Below, piece by piece: positions 1 to 9,259 of a stretch of 64,000 nt of DNA. The translations under genes and the position numbers were made by a program. Below the pieces are notes generated by a model. The model saw only the letters and a program-made list of their open reading frames with translations, did no database searches and was not told the DNA's origin. Each line of letters opens with the position of its first letter. Within the stretch, counting starts at the first letter, position 1. This DNA comes from Lelliottia sp. WAP21 (GTDB taxonomy: Bacteria > Pseudomonadota > Gammaproteobacteria > Enterobacterales > Enterobacteriaceae): NCBI RefSeq assembly GCF_020532665.2, contig NZ_JAIWPG020000010.1, positions 62,001-126,000 of the forward strand, given 5' to 3'.

Positions 1-250
1 TCGCATGAAGCAAACCATTCGTGCGCGGCGGAAACGGCATTTCAATGCTGAGCATCAGCACACCCGTAAAAAATCTATCGATCTGGAATTTATGGTGTGG
101 CAGCGATTAGCGGGGCTGGCACAGCGTCGTGGCAAAACGCTGTCAGAGACCATCGTGCAACTGATTGAAGATGCTGAACATAAAGAAAAGTATGCCAGTC
201 AGATGTCGACGCTGAAGACAGACCTTCAGGCTCTACTTGGCAAAAAATAG
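1..250 (+). CDS. matP: MatP, Ter macrodomain organiser (3' part only)
   Basis: The last 82 codons of matP run in from the left edge. The open frame continues upstream of the first internal ATG at 5, where an Arg codon occupies 2-4, so the true start lies outside the window. MatP binds matS sites in the replication terminus, condenses the Ter macrodomain and links it to the division machinery. The visible part carries the ribbon-helix-helix region (around [18 protein letters not shown]) and the C-terminal helices used for tetramerisation; it is nearly identical to E. coli MatP, which has about 150 residues. The gene converges on ompA, as in E. coli, and shares a hairpin terminator with it. Confidence 0.95.
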   Translation, partial: RMKQTIRARRKRHFNAEHQHTRKKSIDLEFMVWQRLAGLAQRRGKTLSETIVQLIEDAEHKEKYASQMSTLKTDLQALLGKK

Positions 251-273
251 TCTGGCGCGTTTCTTCAGGCAAT

Positions 274-300
274 AAAAAACCCCGCATCGCGGGGTTTTTT
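274..300. terminator. Bidirectional terminator between matP and ompA
   Basis: A GC-rich hairpin, CCCCGC/GCGGGG with a short loop, is flanked by an A run on the left and a T run on the right. It therefore reads as an intrinsic terminator on both strands, for matP from the left and ompA from the right. Confidence 0.92.
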
Positions 301-316
301 GTCAGACAGAGGTAAC

Positions 317-1369
317 TTATGCCGCAGGCTGAGTTACAACGTCTTTGATGCCTTTCACTTCGATCTCTACGCGACGATCTGGTGCCAGGCAATCGATCAG
401 TGCAGCGCGAGGTTTCACGTTGTCACAGGTGTTGCCGGTAACTGGGTTAGATTCGCCCATACCACGTGGGGAGATCTTGTTAGCCGGGATACCTTTAGAG
501 ATCAGGTAATCAACAACAGACTGAGCACGTTTCTCGGACAGACCCTGGTTGTAAGCGTCAGAACCGATACGGTCGGTGAAGCCCAGAACAACGACGTTAC
601 CGTCTTTAGGATCCAGGTTGCTCAGCTGGGAATACAGCTGATCCAGTGCCTGCTGACCTTCTGGTTTCAGAGTCGCTTTGTTGAAGTTGAACAGAACATC
701 AGACTTCAGAGTGAAGTGCTTGGTCTGTACTTCTGGAGCTGGAGCCGGTGCTGGAGCAACAACTGGTGCTGCTTCCTGCTGGCCGAAGCGGTAGGAAACA
801 CCCACGCTCAGCATGCCGTTGTCAGGACGCACGCCAACGGTGTTACCGTCGCCGATGTTGTTAACCCACTGGTATTCCAGACGGGTAGCGATGTCGCGGG
901 TCATTGCCCACTCTACGCCACCAGCGAATACTGGAGAAACGCCAGTGTCGTGGTCGTCGCCAGCTACACTGTTGCTGGAGTCAGCGCGCCATACCATGCC
1001 GCCCAGACGAGTGTACACGTCCAGATCGTCAGTTACTGGGTAACCCAGTTTAGCGGTCAGCTGTACGCCCTGAGCTTTGAATGCGCCATTAACGTTGTCG
1101 CCTTTGTATGGCATACGACCTAACCAGTCGTAACCCATTTCAAAACCAACATACGGGTTAACCTGATAGCCACCGAACGCACCTGCACCGAGCTGACTTT
1201 CGTGAGTCGGGCCGTCGTTGTTCAGAGAGCTGTTGTACCAGCCGGTGTCATGGAACTGAGACCAGCCCAGTTTACCACCTGCATACCAGGTATTATCTTT
1301 CGGAGCGGCCTGCGCTACGGTAGCGAAGCCAGCCAGTGCCACTGCAATCGCGATAGCTGTCTTTTTCAT
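317..1369 (-). CDS. ompA: Outer membrane protein A
   Basis: OmpA is the abundant outer membrane protein that ties the outer membrane to peptidoglycan and serves as a phage and colicin receptor. The 350-residue product begins with a signal peptide ([21 protein letters not shown], cleaved before APKD). An eight-stranded beta-barrel follows to about residue 190, then a Pro-Ala hinge (APAPAPAPE) and a C-terminal OmpA peptidoglycan-binding domain with the usual LSxxRAxxV pattern. The frame is open 27 codons further upstream, but the start at 1369 is fixed by the signal peptide and by a GAGGCG ribosome site identical to that of E. coli. The barrel loops, for example around the first and third surface loops, differ most from E. 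coli, as expected for a phage-exposed protein. Confidence 0.98.
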   Translation of the reverse strand: MKKTAIAIAVALAGFATVAQAAPKDNTWYAGGKLGWSQFHDTGWYNSSLNNDGPTHESQLGAGAFGGYQVNPYVGFEMGYDWLGRMPYKGDNVNGAFKAQGVQLTAKLGYPVTDDLDVYTRLGGMVWRADSSNSVAGDDHDTGVSPVFAGGVEWAMTRDIATRLEYQWVNNIGDGNTVGVRPDNGMLSVGVSYRFGQQEAAPVVAPAPAPAPEVQTKHFTLKSDVLFNFNKATLKPEGQQALDQLYSQLSNLDPKDGNVVVLGFTDRIGSDAYNQGLSEKRAQSVVDYLISKGIPANKISPRGMGESNPVTGNTCDNVKPRAALIDCLAPDRRVEIEVKGIKDVVTQPAA

Positions 1370-1502
1370 TTTTTGCGCCTCGTTATCATCCAAAAATCGC
1401 CATGAAATTCTCATTGAGACATCACGGTTAAATCCTTCACCGGGGGGCAACTCAAACTAGTAACTCTTCCGATATCTTCGGCTTAGGCCGAGCACCCCTG
1501 GC
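1370..1502 (-). promoter_or_regulatory. ompA 5' untranslated leader
   Basis: The leader of about 133 nt closely follows the E. coli ompA leader, which is known to stabilise the message through a 5' stem-loop and to be the target of the MicA small RNA over the ribosome site. The 5' hairpin (GCTCGGCCTAAGCCGA on the minus strand, 1479-1494) and the invariant block next to the start codon are both visible. The transcription start at 1502 is inferred by alignment from memory with E. coli. Confidence 0.75.
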
Positions 1503-1509
1503 GATGTAA

Positions 1510-1537
1510 AGTCTACAACGTAGTTGGAAACTTACAA
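1510..1537 (-). promoter_or_regulatory. ompA promoter
   Basis: On the minus strand, TTGTAA (1532-1537) and TAGACT (1510-1515) are separated by 16 bp and end 7 nt before the inferred start point. Position and sequence match the known E. coli ompA promoter. Confidence 0.65.
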
Positions 1538-1716
1538 GTGTGAACTCCGTCAGGCATATGAAAAAAAATTATCCGTATAGGGAATATTTAACATTCTGTG
1601 CGCGCATTTTATGCTTTAAAATTAATGGAAACCGCGCCACACAAGCCTTGTCGCATTTTTCTCTTACGGAACTAAAATCGAATTACAGGGTCAAAAAAAA
1701 TTCCAGGAAAAATCTT

Positions 1717-1750
1717 AAATTCACTCAATGATACAAATTTGAGTGAATTT
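1717..1750 (-). terminator. AT-rich hairpin over the sulA stop codon
   Basis: A perfect 12-bp inverted repeat (1717-1728 and 1739-1750, 10-nt loop) includes the last codons and the stop codon of sulA and is followed on the minus strand by an A/T-rich stretch with a short T run. It probably ends the sulA transcript. The low GC content of the stem makes it weaker than the other terminators here. Confidence 0.45.
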
Positions 1751-2237
1751 TTAACCCGTTTTGGTGTCCAGTGGCGTGAGGATCGAAACGAACCGGGCGC
1801 ATCATAAAGCCGATCGCATTACCTTCTTCAGCCGCTTCAGCCAGGCGAGCATGTTCCTCTTCCGTCACTTCTTCAGGCAGCCAGCCGATGACCACGCTGT
1901 AGTTCCCCGTGCGAAGCGCACGAATCATTGAATCAACGGTATCAAACGGCGACAGCTGACTCAGTTGCATGACTTTTGTCAGCGGCAGGCCCGCCGACTG
2001 GATCCATTGACGGCTCAAGCGTTGAGGTGGCGTTAACCAAAGCTGCCAGCGCGACTGTTGACCGAGTTGCTGCAAAAGCGGTAACAGAAGGAGTTGCGCC
2101 ATCATGGGCTGGTCTTCACGGTAAACCACTTCGCTGATCAAGCCGGTAGAAACCTGTGGTGCGGCAGTATTCTGCGCGGTTTTATGAGCAAAAGAAGAAA
2201 ACGGTGTTGAGCGATTTGCGTAGTCTGAAGAGTACAT
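1725..2237 (-). CDS. sulA: SOS cell division inhibitor SulA
   Basis: SulA is made during the SOS response, binds FtsZ monomers and blocks Z-ring assembly until Lon degrades it. The 170-residue product matches E. coli SulA (169) along its length, including the FtsZ-contacting central part ([23 protein letters not shown]) and the C-terminal SNLYH tail recognised by Lon. An upstream in-frame start is open for 23 more codons, but those codons overlap the LexA operator and promoter, so the ATG at 2237 is the real start. The gene is divergent from sxy and convergent with the ompA leader region. Confidence 0.96.
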   Translation of the reverse strand: MYSSDYANRSTPFSSFAHKTAQNTAAPQVSTGLISEVVYREDQPMMAQLLLLPLLQQLGQQSRWQLWLTPPQRLSRQWIQSAGLPLTKVMQLSQLSPFDTVDSMIRALRTGNYSVVIGWLPEEVTEEEHARLAEAAEEGNAIGFMMRPVRFDPHATGHQNGLKIHSNLYH

Positions 2238-2257
2238 AATCATTCCAGCCCTCTGGT

Positions 2258-2277
2258 TACTGTATGGATATACAGTA
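2258..2277 (-). promoter_or_regulatory. LexA operator (SOS box) of sulA
   Basis: The 20-bp palindrome TACTGTATGGATATACAGTA fits the LexA consensus CTGT-N8-ACAG with AT-rich flanks. Its first six bases on the minus strand, TACTGT, also form the -10 element, 17 bp from a TTGATC -35 (2295-2300). LexA binding would therefore occlude RNA polymerase directly, as in E. coli. Confidence 0.95.
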
Positions 2278-2454
2278 ACCCCTGTACGACTAAAGATCAA
2301 CCTCATTTTCGGAAAGCGTCTCGCAAATTTGGCGCGATCTTGCCTCGCTTTAAAGAATCATCTTGCCGATTGACGCTAACTTGCCTATTTTCCTGCTAAC
2401 GGATCCGGTAGTACGAAATGCTGTTGTTAATATATGATTTAAAAGGATTATATT

Positions 2455-3081
2455 ATGAAAGAAATATCATACGAACGGATTTATAAGTCCCAGGAATACC
2501 TTTCTCCTTTGGGTGAGATACACCATCGCGCCCTTTTTGGCGGGTATACGCTGTCGGTGGGGGATGCCGTGTTTGCCATGGTGTCAGAGGGTGAGTTATA
2601 TCTCCGTGCCTGTGAACAGAGCGCCACCTACTGTGTTAAACATGCTTCGTCATTCTTAACGCTGGTCAAACGTGGCCGGCCCGTTTTACTGAACTATTTT
2701 CGTGTCGATGAGGGGCTTTGGCAGGACAGGGAGCGCTTATTGCAGTTGTCCTCATTGTCCCTCGAATCGGCCAGAAGAGAACGTAACAAGCGTCATCAAC
2801 GTAACCGTCTTAAGGATCTCCCCAATCTCACGTTCCAGATAGAAGTTCTGCTTTATGAAGCGGGCATTACCGATGAAACCGCACTGCGCGCATTGGGGGC
2901 TGAAGCGTGCTGGCTAAAAATTCGAACTAAAAACAGGCATCTCGGTATTAAAGTGTTGTTTGCCCTGGAAGGCGCGATCGAAGGGCTACATGAGGCGGCG
3001 CTCCCGGCCCATCGTCGCCGGGAGCTTACGGAGTGGTTTAATGCGCTTCCTGCATCGAAGGAACGTCATTCTGGTAGGTAG
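2455..3081 (+). CDS. sxy: Competence and CRP-S regulator Sxy (TfoX)
   Basis: Sxy acts with CRP at CRP-S promoters to switch on DNA uptake genes in gammaproteobacteria. The 208-residue product has the two usual parts: a TfoX N-terminal domain (about 1-95, with the ALFGGYTLS and VFAMVSEGELYLR motifs) and a TfoX C-terminal helix-hairpin domain (about 115-195, LPNLTFQIEVLLYEAGI). Length equals that of E. coli Sxy (209). The start has a GGA ribosome site 7 nt upstream. The last 44 bases overlap the 3' end of yccS on the opposite strand. In E. coli expression is controlled by CRP and by folding of the message; I could not place a CRP-S site here with confidence. Confidence 0.92.
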   Translation: MKEISYERIYKSQEYLSPLGEIHHRALFGGYTLSVGDAVFAMVSEGELYLRACEQSATYCVKHASSFLTLVKRGRPVLLNYFRVDEGLWQDRERLLQLSSLSLESARRERNKRHQRNRLKDLPNLTFQIEVLLYEAGITDETALRALGAEACWLKIRTKNRHLGIKVLFALEGAIEGLHEAALPAHRRRELTEWFNALPASKERHSGR

Positions 3082-5200
3082 CCACCAGACGCTGTAAACG
3101 ACAAATCTCCGGCAGTAGCGCGATCAACAGCCCAATTTGCTGTAGCACCAGAGGCGCTTTGTTGTCATTGCCTGGGTCCAGATGTGCGATGCGTTCGGAC
3201 AGTTCATCAAGCGACTGTTGCACACGCGGTTCATCAGCGGGACGATGATGCAGCGCATCGTCCACGTAGCACACGGCATCATCCAGTAACGCGAGAATAC
3301 CCGGGTTAGTCAGTTTCTCGCGATGTGCTCCCAGGGTAGAGATGTAGCTGGTGAAGGTGTGGTTAAGGCACAGCAGACGAAACGCCACATCACGGATTTC
3401 AGCGGTGGCGCGGGGCTCGGTGGAGAGATTGGACACCACCGAGGCCAGTTCCGCATCGCGGTTATGTGCATCACGTCTGGCAATTCGGTAGGCCAGGCGG
3501 TTGTCGCGCCCCTGATGATACTGCTCAAGGATGGCATCAAGATAACGACAGTTAGCATTCAGCGCCTGTTCCAGAACCAGGGGCAAATTGCGGAACCGCC
3601 AGTCGGGCCAGATAAAACTCACCGCAGCCCAGGCGATGGCGCACCCAATCAGAGTATCAATCACGCGCGGCAGCGCCACCTCGAACCCTTCACCCAGCAG
3701 GTTGAAACACAACAGCACTAACAGGGTGATAAACATGGTGGCATGCGCGTACTGCACATTTCGAAAGGCGAAGAACAACACGCCGGTAATCACGAGCAGA
3801 ATCAGCTGTCCTTCCACCGACGGCACAAAATAGAGAATCGGCAGCCCGATTGCGACGCCGACGAGCGTGCCTATGACGCGCAGCGCGAGTCGATGGCGTG
3901 TCGCGTTATAGTTTGGCTGGCAGACAAACAGGCTGGTTAACAGGATCCAATAACCATGGTTTAACCCTGTAATCTGGATAAAGGCATAGCCCACGCACAA
4001 CACGACTGACATGCGCACCGCATGGCGGAAGAGGGCCGATTTTGGCGTGAAATTGCGGCTTACGCGCAGCCACATATCGGCGAAACCGTGAGGGCTGTCG
4101 TCGGCAAGGACATTTTCTGCATCGTTGCCCGGTAACGCGAGCGCTTGTTCTGATTGAATGGTGGCCAGTTGGGCATCAATGGCCCGCAGGTTATTGAGCA
4201 AAAAGCCCAACGCTTTCATCTGGTCAGGCGACGTCCCATTCGCCTGAACGCGATCCAGTGCCGCATCAAGATGACTGAAGACTCTCTCAAAGCGCGCATC
4301 ATGCTGATAGGGCGTTCTCAGAAGAATAGAGCGTGCAAGCTGCTGACAGGCCTGAGACTGCATCGACAGCAACCGCTGAAAACGGAACATCACATCGCTG
4401 TAGCGAAACGTCTCCCGCAGCGCCGCATACTGGATGTGCGATGAGCTTGCGCGTTCGTGTATATCCTGCGCAACAAAATAATAATGCAGCGTTTGACGCG
4501 TGCCGCGTTGTCCTCGATCCCCACGCAGGCGAGTCAGAAGAGAGGTTTTGGTCTGGTTAAGCGTGGTGACGAGCTGCCCATTGGCCAGGGCAAGATCGTA
4601 CATAGGCGCCTGGCTCTCCTCTTCTGTATCCGGATCGAACAGTCGGGACTTCAGTTCAAGATAGTGCGCCAGTTGCTCATAGCTGCGGGCAAGATTGTCC
4701 TGCAACGGGCGAACAGGAAAGATTAGATGTCCGATCAGCGTCAGAGCGTTATACCAGATAGCACCCAGCAACAGCAGCAGTGGTTGCTGATACCACTGGT
4801 CATAGAGCGAAACACCGAGCATGGTATAAATGGCAATCAGCAGCGCGCCAAAGGCGATGGTGGCATACCGTTGTCCCAGGCCACCGAGCAGAATAAATCC
4901 GCTGGTGGAGATCGTCAGACCGAGCGCAAACAGCCACGGCCAGGGGAAAAGCAGCTCTACTGATGCAGAGGCAATAAAAAAGCAGACCAGGGTGATGATT
5001 AGATTTCGCAGTCGTCCCGCCAGACGGTCATCGAGATCCGCCAGAGCGCCCGCAACGACGCCCAGAGTGAGAGGAATGGTCAGCTTGACGTCTCCCAGCC
5101 ACCAGGGCAGGGCCGCCGCCCCGCAAAGCGAGAGAAAGATCCTGACGTTATATAGCCAGGTGCTGTTCCATGTGTATCGGCGAAGCAATGGGCTTAGCAT
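3038..5200 (-). CDS. yccS: YccS, FUSC-family inner membrane protein
   Basis: A large inner membrane protein of the FUSC (fusaric acid resistance-like) family, subgroup YccS/YhfK. Of 720 residues, two blocks of about six membrane helices each (about 18-160 and 395-520) are separated and followed by soluble helical regions; E. coli YccS has 717. The second block has the family signature around GYWILLTSLFVCQPNYNATRHR. Family members resemble the membrane part of aromatic acid efflux pumps, but the substrate of YccS is unknown. It follows yccF by 19 bp, so the two are probably one transcript. Its 3' end overlaps sxy by 44 bp. Confidence 0.93.
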   Translation of the reverse strand: MLSPLLRRYTWNSTWLYNVRIFLSLCGAAALPWWLGDVKLTIPLTLGVVAGALADLDDRLAGRLRNLIITLVCFFIASASVELLFPWPWLFALGLTISTSGFILLGGLGQRYATIAFGALLIAIYTMLGVSLYDQWYQQPLLLLLGAIWYNALTLIGHLIFPVRPLQDNLARSYEQLAHYLELKSRLFDPDTEEESQAPMYDLALANGQLVTTLNQTKTSLLTRLRGDRGQRGTRQTLHYYFVAQDIHERASSSHIQYAALRETFRYSDVMFRFQRLLSMQSQACQQLARSILLRTPYQHDARFERVFSHLDAALDRVQANGTSPDQMKALGFLLNNLRAIDAQLATIQSEQALALPGNDAENVLADDSPHGFADMWLRVSRNFTPKSALFRHAVRMSVVLCVGYAFIQITGLNHGYWILLTSLFVCQPNYNATRHRLALRVIGTLVGVAIGLPILYFVPSVEGQLILLVITGVLFFAFRNVQYAHATMFITLLVLLCFNLLGEGFEVALPRVIDTLIGCAIAWAAVSFIWPDWRFRNLPLVLEQALNANCRYLDAILEQYHQGRDNRLAYRIARRDAHNRDAELASVVSNLSTEPRATAEIRDVAFRLLCLNHTFTSYISTLGAHREKLTNPGILALLDDAVCYVDDALHHRPADEPRVQQSLDELSERIAHLDPGNDNKAPLVLQQIGLLIALLPEICRLQRLVATYQNDVPSMQEAH

Positions 5201-5219
5201 GTGCGCGGACGATCCTTAA

Positions 5220-5666
5220 TCACTGAAAACGACGGCGGGCATTGGCTTCTCGTGCCGCTTTCGCCACTTCGACAGGCACCACGCGACGCCCCACCGGCCA
5301 CAGGGCGATGGCCGCAATTTTAAAGTTGGCGATGCCGACCGGGATGCCGATAATGGAAATGCACTGTGCGATACCCGCCATAATATGCATCAAACACAGC
5401 CACCAGCCGAAAAGGACCAGCCACAGGACATTGAGCAGCGTCCCGCCGGTATTGAGCAGGGCGTTCTTACTCTCCGGGTTCAGCTCGTCAACGTGGATGG
5501 CTTCATTGCCATAAGGAAACAGGGACAGCCGCGTGATTTCCCAGCATGACCGCGTCAGCGGAAGGGTGAAGATCAAGACAATGCTAAGAAGCGTCGCGAC
5601 AAGCCAGGAAAGGGTTGTGGCAAATCCGCCAAGGACAAAATTTAAAATATTCAGAATGGTACGCAT
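5220..5666 (-). CDS. yccF: YccF inner membrane protein
   Basis: A 148-residue protein with two copies of the YccF (DUF307) domain. The repeat signature is a hydrophobic hairpin followed by a conserved polar motif, seen here as LPLTRSCWEITRLSLFPYG and as IGIPVGIANFKIAAIALWPVG. Three or four membrane helices are expected. Function is unknown; the fixed pairing with yccS suggests a shared role in the inner membrane. It is divergent from helD. Confidence 0.92.
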   Translation of the reverse strand: MRTILNILNFVLGGFATTLSWLVATLLSIVLIFTLPLTRSCWEITRLSLFPYGNEAIHVDELNPESKNALLNTGGTLLNVLWLVLFGWWLCLMHIMAGIAQCISIIGIPVGIANFKIAAIALWPVGRRVVPVEVAKAAREANARRRFQ

Positions 5667-5788
5667 AAACCCTCACTTCCTTTCGATATGATTAAAGCCT
5701 GATGATTGTAACGTTTTTTTGCGCTGGAGCACCTGAAAACTGGCGGTTACACTATTCAACAAATTATCTCCCCTGAATCAGGCTGGAC

Positions 5789-7843
5789 ATGGAACTCAAA
5801 GCAACTTCTTTAGGCAAACGCCTGGCACAACACCCGTACGATAAGGTTGTCCTGCTCAACGCCGGGGTGAAGGTGTCGGGTGAGCGTCATGAATATCTCA
5901 TCCCGTTTAATCAGCTGCTGGCGATCCATTGCAAGCGTGGCCTGGTCTGGGGGGAGATGGAATTTGTCCTTCCTGCCGGTAAAGTGGTGCGTCTTCATGG
6001 CACCGAGTGGGCGGAAACCCAACGATTCCATCATCATTTGACCCAGCTCTGGCAGCGATGGGGTGAAGAGATGAGCGCGGTCGCCGCCGGCGTTCTGGAG
6101 ACAGTGTTAGCGGATATCGCGCAAAGCCATGAACAAAAGAAGTGGCTGACCCGTGCCCAAACCACCCACATGCAGCAACGCATTCATCAGGCATTAAGCG
6201 CTTTGCCGCTGCCCGTGTCTCGCCTGGATGAGTTCGACAACTGCCGTGAGCTCTGGCGGCAGTGTCAGGCCTGGTTAAACGATGCAGAGCAGAGCCGTCT
6301 TGCGCATAATCAGGCCTGGACAGATGAGATGCTCACACAGTACGCCACGTTTTTCAGTACCGTAGAGTCTTCTCCGCTTAATCCGGCTCAGGCGCGGGCG
6401 GTGGTAAACGGCGAGCAATCTTTGCTGGTGCTTGCAGGGGCGGGAAGTGGCAAAACGTCAGTGCTGGTTGCACGCGCAGGATGGTTGTTGACCCGGGGGG
6501 AAGCCTCCGCCGATCAGATCCTGCTGCTGGCATTTGGCCGCAAGGCGGCGCAGGAGATGGATGAGCGAATACAGGCTCGTCTTCATACTCAGGATATCTC
6601 CGCCCGAACATTTCATGCCCTTGCCCTGCATATCATTCAGCAGGGTAGCAAAAAGGTGCCGGTCATCAGCACGCTGGAAAACGATACCCAGGCGCGGCTG
6701 TCCCTCTTTATTAAAGCGTGGCAACAGCAGTGCAGCGAGAAAAAAGCGCAGGCGAAAGGGTGGCGACAGTGGCTGGAAGAGGAGCTGGAATGGACGGTAC
6801 CGGAAGGCAGTTTCTGGCAGGATAAGTCACTCGCGCGCCGTCTGGGCTCCCGACTGGATCGTTGGGTGAGCCTGATGCGTATGCACGGGGGAACGCAGGC
6901 GGAAATGATTGAAGGCGCGCCGGAAGAGGTGCGCGCGCTCTTTTCTAAACGCGTGAAACTCATGGCACCCTTGCTGAAAGCATGGAAAACCGCGCTGAAA
7001 GAAGAGAACGCGGTGGATTTCTCCGGGCTAATTCATCAGGCCATTATTCTTCTGGAGAAGGGCCGTTTCGTGAGCCCCTGGAAGCATATTCTGGTGGATG
7101 AGTTTCAGGATATCTCCCCGCAGCGCGCGGCGTTGCTGGCGGCGTTACGCAAACAGAATAAACATACTTCGCTCTTTGCCGTGGGGGATGACTGGCAGGC
7201 TATCTACCGTTTCAGCGGTGCCCAGCTTTCGCTCACCACCGCCTTCCATGACAATTTTGGTGAAGGCGATCGCAGCGACCTGGATACAACCTATCGCTTT
7301 AACTCCCGCATCGGCGAAGTAGCGAACCGCTTTATCCAGCAAAACCCGCACCAGCTGGAAAAACCGTTGAACAGCTTGTCGACGGGGGATAAAAAAGCGG
7401 TGACGCTGTTAGCAGATGACCAGCTTGAGCCGCTGCTGGATAAACTCAGTGGTTTTGTGAAAGCGGACGAACGCATTTTGATACTGGCGCGCTATCACTA
7501 TTTAAAACCCGCCATTCTGGAGAAAGCCGCCACGCGCTGGCCTAAGCTTCAACTCGATTTTATGACCGTGCACGCCAGTAAAGGCCAGCAGGCTGATTAC
7601 GTGATAGTGGTTGGCTTACAGGAAGGAAGTGACGGTTTCCCGGCTCCGGCGCGTGAATCCGTCATGGAGCAGGCACTGCTGCCGGCCCCGGAAGATTTCC
7701 CGGATGCGGAAGAACGTCGACTGCTCTATGTGGCCATCACACGCGCCCGCCATCGTGTCTGGCTGATGTTTGATAAAGAGCGGCCATCGCCGTTTGTCGG
7801 CATCTTAAAAAATCTTGATGTGCCGGTGGCAAAAAAACCGTAG
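5789..7843 (+). CDS. helD: DNA helicase IV
   Basis: A UvrD/Rep-type superfamily 1 helicase that unwinds DNA 3' to 5' using ATP; in E. coli it acts in RecF-type recombination. The 684-residue length equals that of E. coli HelD. An N-terminal HelD-specific domain (about 1-195) precedes the motor. Walker A is AGAGSGKT at 216-223, Walker B is LVDEFQDISP near 435, and motif VI is VAITRARHRVW near 653. The gene stands alone, divergent from yccF and convergent with mgsA. Confidence 0.97.
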   Translation: MELKATSLGKRLAQHPYDKVVLLNAGVKVSGERHEYLIPFNQLLAIHCKRGLVWGEMEFVLPAGKVVRLHGTEWAETQRFHHHLTQLWQRWGEEMSAVAAGVLETVLADIAQSHEQKKWLTRAQTTHMQQRIHQALSALPLPVSRLDEFDNCRELWRQCQAWLNDAEQSRLAHNQAWTDEMLTQYATFFSTVESSPLNPAQARAVVNGEQSLLVLAGAGSGKTSVLVARAGWLLTRGEASADQILLLAFGRKAAQEMDERIQARLHTQDISARTFHALALHIIQQGSKKVPVISTLENDTQARLSLFIKAWQQQCSEKKAQAKGWRQWLEEELEWTVPEGSFWQDKSLARRLGSRLDRWVSLMRMHGGTQAEMIEGAPEEVRALFSKRVKLMAPLLKAWKTALKEENAVDFSGLIHQAIILLEKGRFVSPWKHILVDEFQDISPQRAALLAALRKQNKHTSLFAVGDDWQAIYRFSGAQLSLTTAFHDNFGEGDRSDLDTTYRFNSRIGEVANRFIQQNPHQLEKPLNSLSTGDKKAVTLLADDQLEPLLDKLSGFVKADERILILARYHYLKPAILEKAATRWPKLQLDFMTVHASKGQQADYVIVVGLQEGSDGFPAPARESVMEQALLPAPEDFPDAEERRLLYVAITRARHRVWLMFDKERPSPFVGILKNLDVPVAKKP

Positions 7844-7848
7844 TGACC

Positions 7849-7878
7849 AAAAAACCGGGCAGGCGTGTGTCTGCCCGG
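7849..7878 (-). terminator. mgsA terminator
   Basis: CCGGGCAG/CTGCCCGG forms an 8-bp stem (7855-7862 and 7871-7878), followed on the minus strand by six T residues. No T run follows on the plus strand, so it mainly serves mgsA. Confidence 0.85.
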
Positions 7879-7885
7879 CTCAGAA

Positions 7886-8344
7886 TTACTTCAACCGATC
7901 GGCCAGATAGCGTGGGTAGTCGGGGATCAAAATATCAATCGGCTTGTTGAACTGCGGTGACTCGATAATAAAGTCGGCTGTCGACAGGTTTGTGGCAACG
8001 GGGATATTCCAGACGGTGGCCAGGCGCAGTAAGGCTTTGACATCGGGATCGTGCGGGACGGCATTGAGCGGATCCCAGAAGAAGATCATGACATCAATTT
8101 TGCCTTCCGATATTTGTGCCCCCACCTGCTGATCGCCGCCCAGCGGGCCGCTGAGCATGGCGTTGACGTCCAGCCCGGTTTCCCGGTGAATCAGATTCCC
8201 GGTGGTGCCGGTCGCGGAAAGGGCATGCTGCGCCAGTAAAGGCTGGTGGCGTCGCACCCAGTTCAACAGCATCTGCTTACAGTGATCGTGCGCAACCAGC
8301 GCAATATGCTTACGCTCAGGGAGCGTGCGTGTTGTCAGTTCCAT
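7886..8344 (-). CDS. mgsA: Methylglyoxal synthase
   Basis: The enzyme converts dihydroxyacetone phosphate to methylglyoxal and phosphate, a bypass of lower glycolysis used when sugar phosphates build up. The 152 residues match E. coli MgsA end to end. The catalytic Asp71 lies in GPLGGDQQ, and His19, Asp91, His98 and Asp101 are all in place, the last three in [14 protein letters not shown]. It is cytosolic and forms a hexamer. It sits downstream of yccT on the same strand with an 80-bp gap. Confidence 0.98.
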   Translation of the reverse strand: MELTTRTLPERKHIALVAHDHCKQMLLNWVRRHQPLLAQHALSATGTTGNLIHRETGLDVNAMLSGPLGGDQQVGAQISEGKIDVMIFFWDPLNAVPHDPDVKALLRLATVWNIPVATNLSTADFIIESPQFNKPIDILIPDYPRYLADRLK

Positions 8345-8424
8345 AATATCTTCCGTCAGTTTAACTCACTACACGATGACCGGAAGCGTCTGAGCCTGCA
8401 AGAGAAAGGGCAAAAAAATGCGGC

Positions 8425-9087
8425 TCAGGACGAAGGTTGTTGCCTCGTCCATTGCAAAAACCGGGCGCGCGTGTCGGGATCGGCCTGCTGGAACCAAAAT
8501 TTCAACCGTTGTTCTGTCAGCGTCTGGGATTGAGGGGGAATGACATCCAGTTCGGATACGCCCGATAAAAGGGTGCTGTCGTCCGCCATCATGGTGGCAA
8601 ACTGGGGCAGCGACGCGCTCTTACCCGCTTTGTTGTAGCGTTCGGTCTCTGCCTCATAATCCGCGCCTTTTTGGGTGCGGGTAATGGCCAGAATATCGAG
8701 TTTGACGGGAATGGGCATGGCATCTCCGTCGAGCAATTCCATCCGGGGGGCCGCTTCAAAGGCTTCGGACTCCTTCAGGGTATCCAGTCTCGGGAGGTTA
8801 AAATTGACCTGACCGATCTTTTCTGTGTTAAAGCTCATCACCAGCGGCGGGGAGATGTACAGGCGTTCCTCGTGGCCGGAAAGGCGGATATTTTTCTCGA
8901 CCCGAAAGACAATCTGATGCGGACCGTTATCCAGCTCAATGCTGTCCGCACCCCGCAGCAATGAGCTGGAGACTTTTTTCCCATCCAGCACTAATAAATC
9001 TATATCGGTTGATAGACGTAGCGTCGTCGCATATACGCAGATCGGCATCACTAACACCACCAGAACAGAGACAATGCCGGTCTTCAT
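8425..9087 (-). CDS. yccT: YccT (CsgI), periplasmic curli inhibitor
   Basis: A 220-residue periplasmic protein of the DUF2057 family. A signal peptide ([20 protein letters not shown]) is followed by the conserved [19 protein letters not shown]. coli YccT was reported to inhibit CsgA polymerisation and was renamed CsgI. The frame is open for 49 further codons, but the start at 9087 is fixed by the signal peptide, an AGGAG site and the equal length of the E. coli protein. Its presence alongside a full csg locus in this window fits a role in curli control. Confidence 0.93.
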   Translation of the reverse strand: MKTGIVSVLVVLVMPICVYATTLRLSTDIDLLVLDGKKVSSSLLRGADSIELDNGPHQIVFRVEKNIRLSGHEERLYISPPLVMSFNTEKIGQVNFNLPRLDTLKESEAFEAAPRMELLDGDAMPIPVKLDILAITRTQKGADYEAETERYNKAGKSASLPQFATMMADDSTLLSGVSELDVIPPQSQTLTEQRLKFWFQQADPDTRARFLQWTRQQPSS

Positions 9088-9259
9088 AGGGCGCTCCTGT
9101 TGGAAAGGGGATCTTGCAATAATGTATCTAAATTTTTCGATAATCATGTTTACTAACATATAGACATATTTTGCCCCTTTGCCCTCATACGGACGTATGG
9201 GATGCATGGTGGAGATGTCCCCTTTGGCATACACTTAAAAAAAAGCCAGGAGAAACAAA

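Noticed and set aside
299..1123. 274-codon ORF antisense to ompA
   Set aside because: It lies wholly within the ompA region and the terminator, with no ribosome site and no recognisable domain.
1540..1731. 63-codon plus-strand ORF between ompA and sulA
   Set aside because: AT-rich, no ribosome site, and it overlaps the ompA promoter region and the sulA end.
2319..2352. CRP-S site before sxy
   Set aside because: Sequence around TCTCGCAAATTTGGCGCGATC has partial likeness, but I could not align it to TGCGA-N6-TCGCA convincingly.
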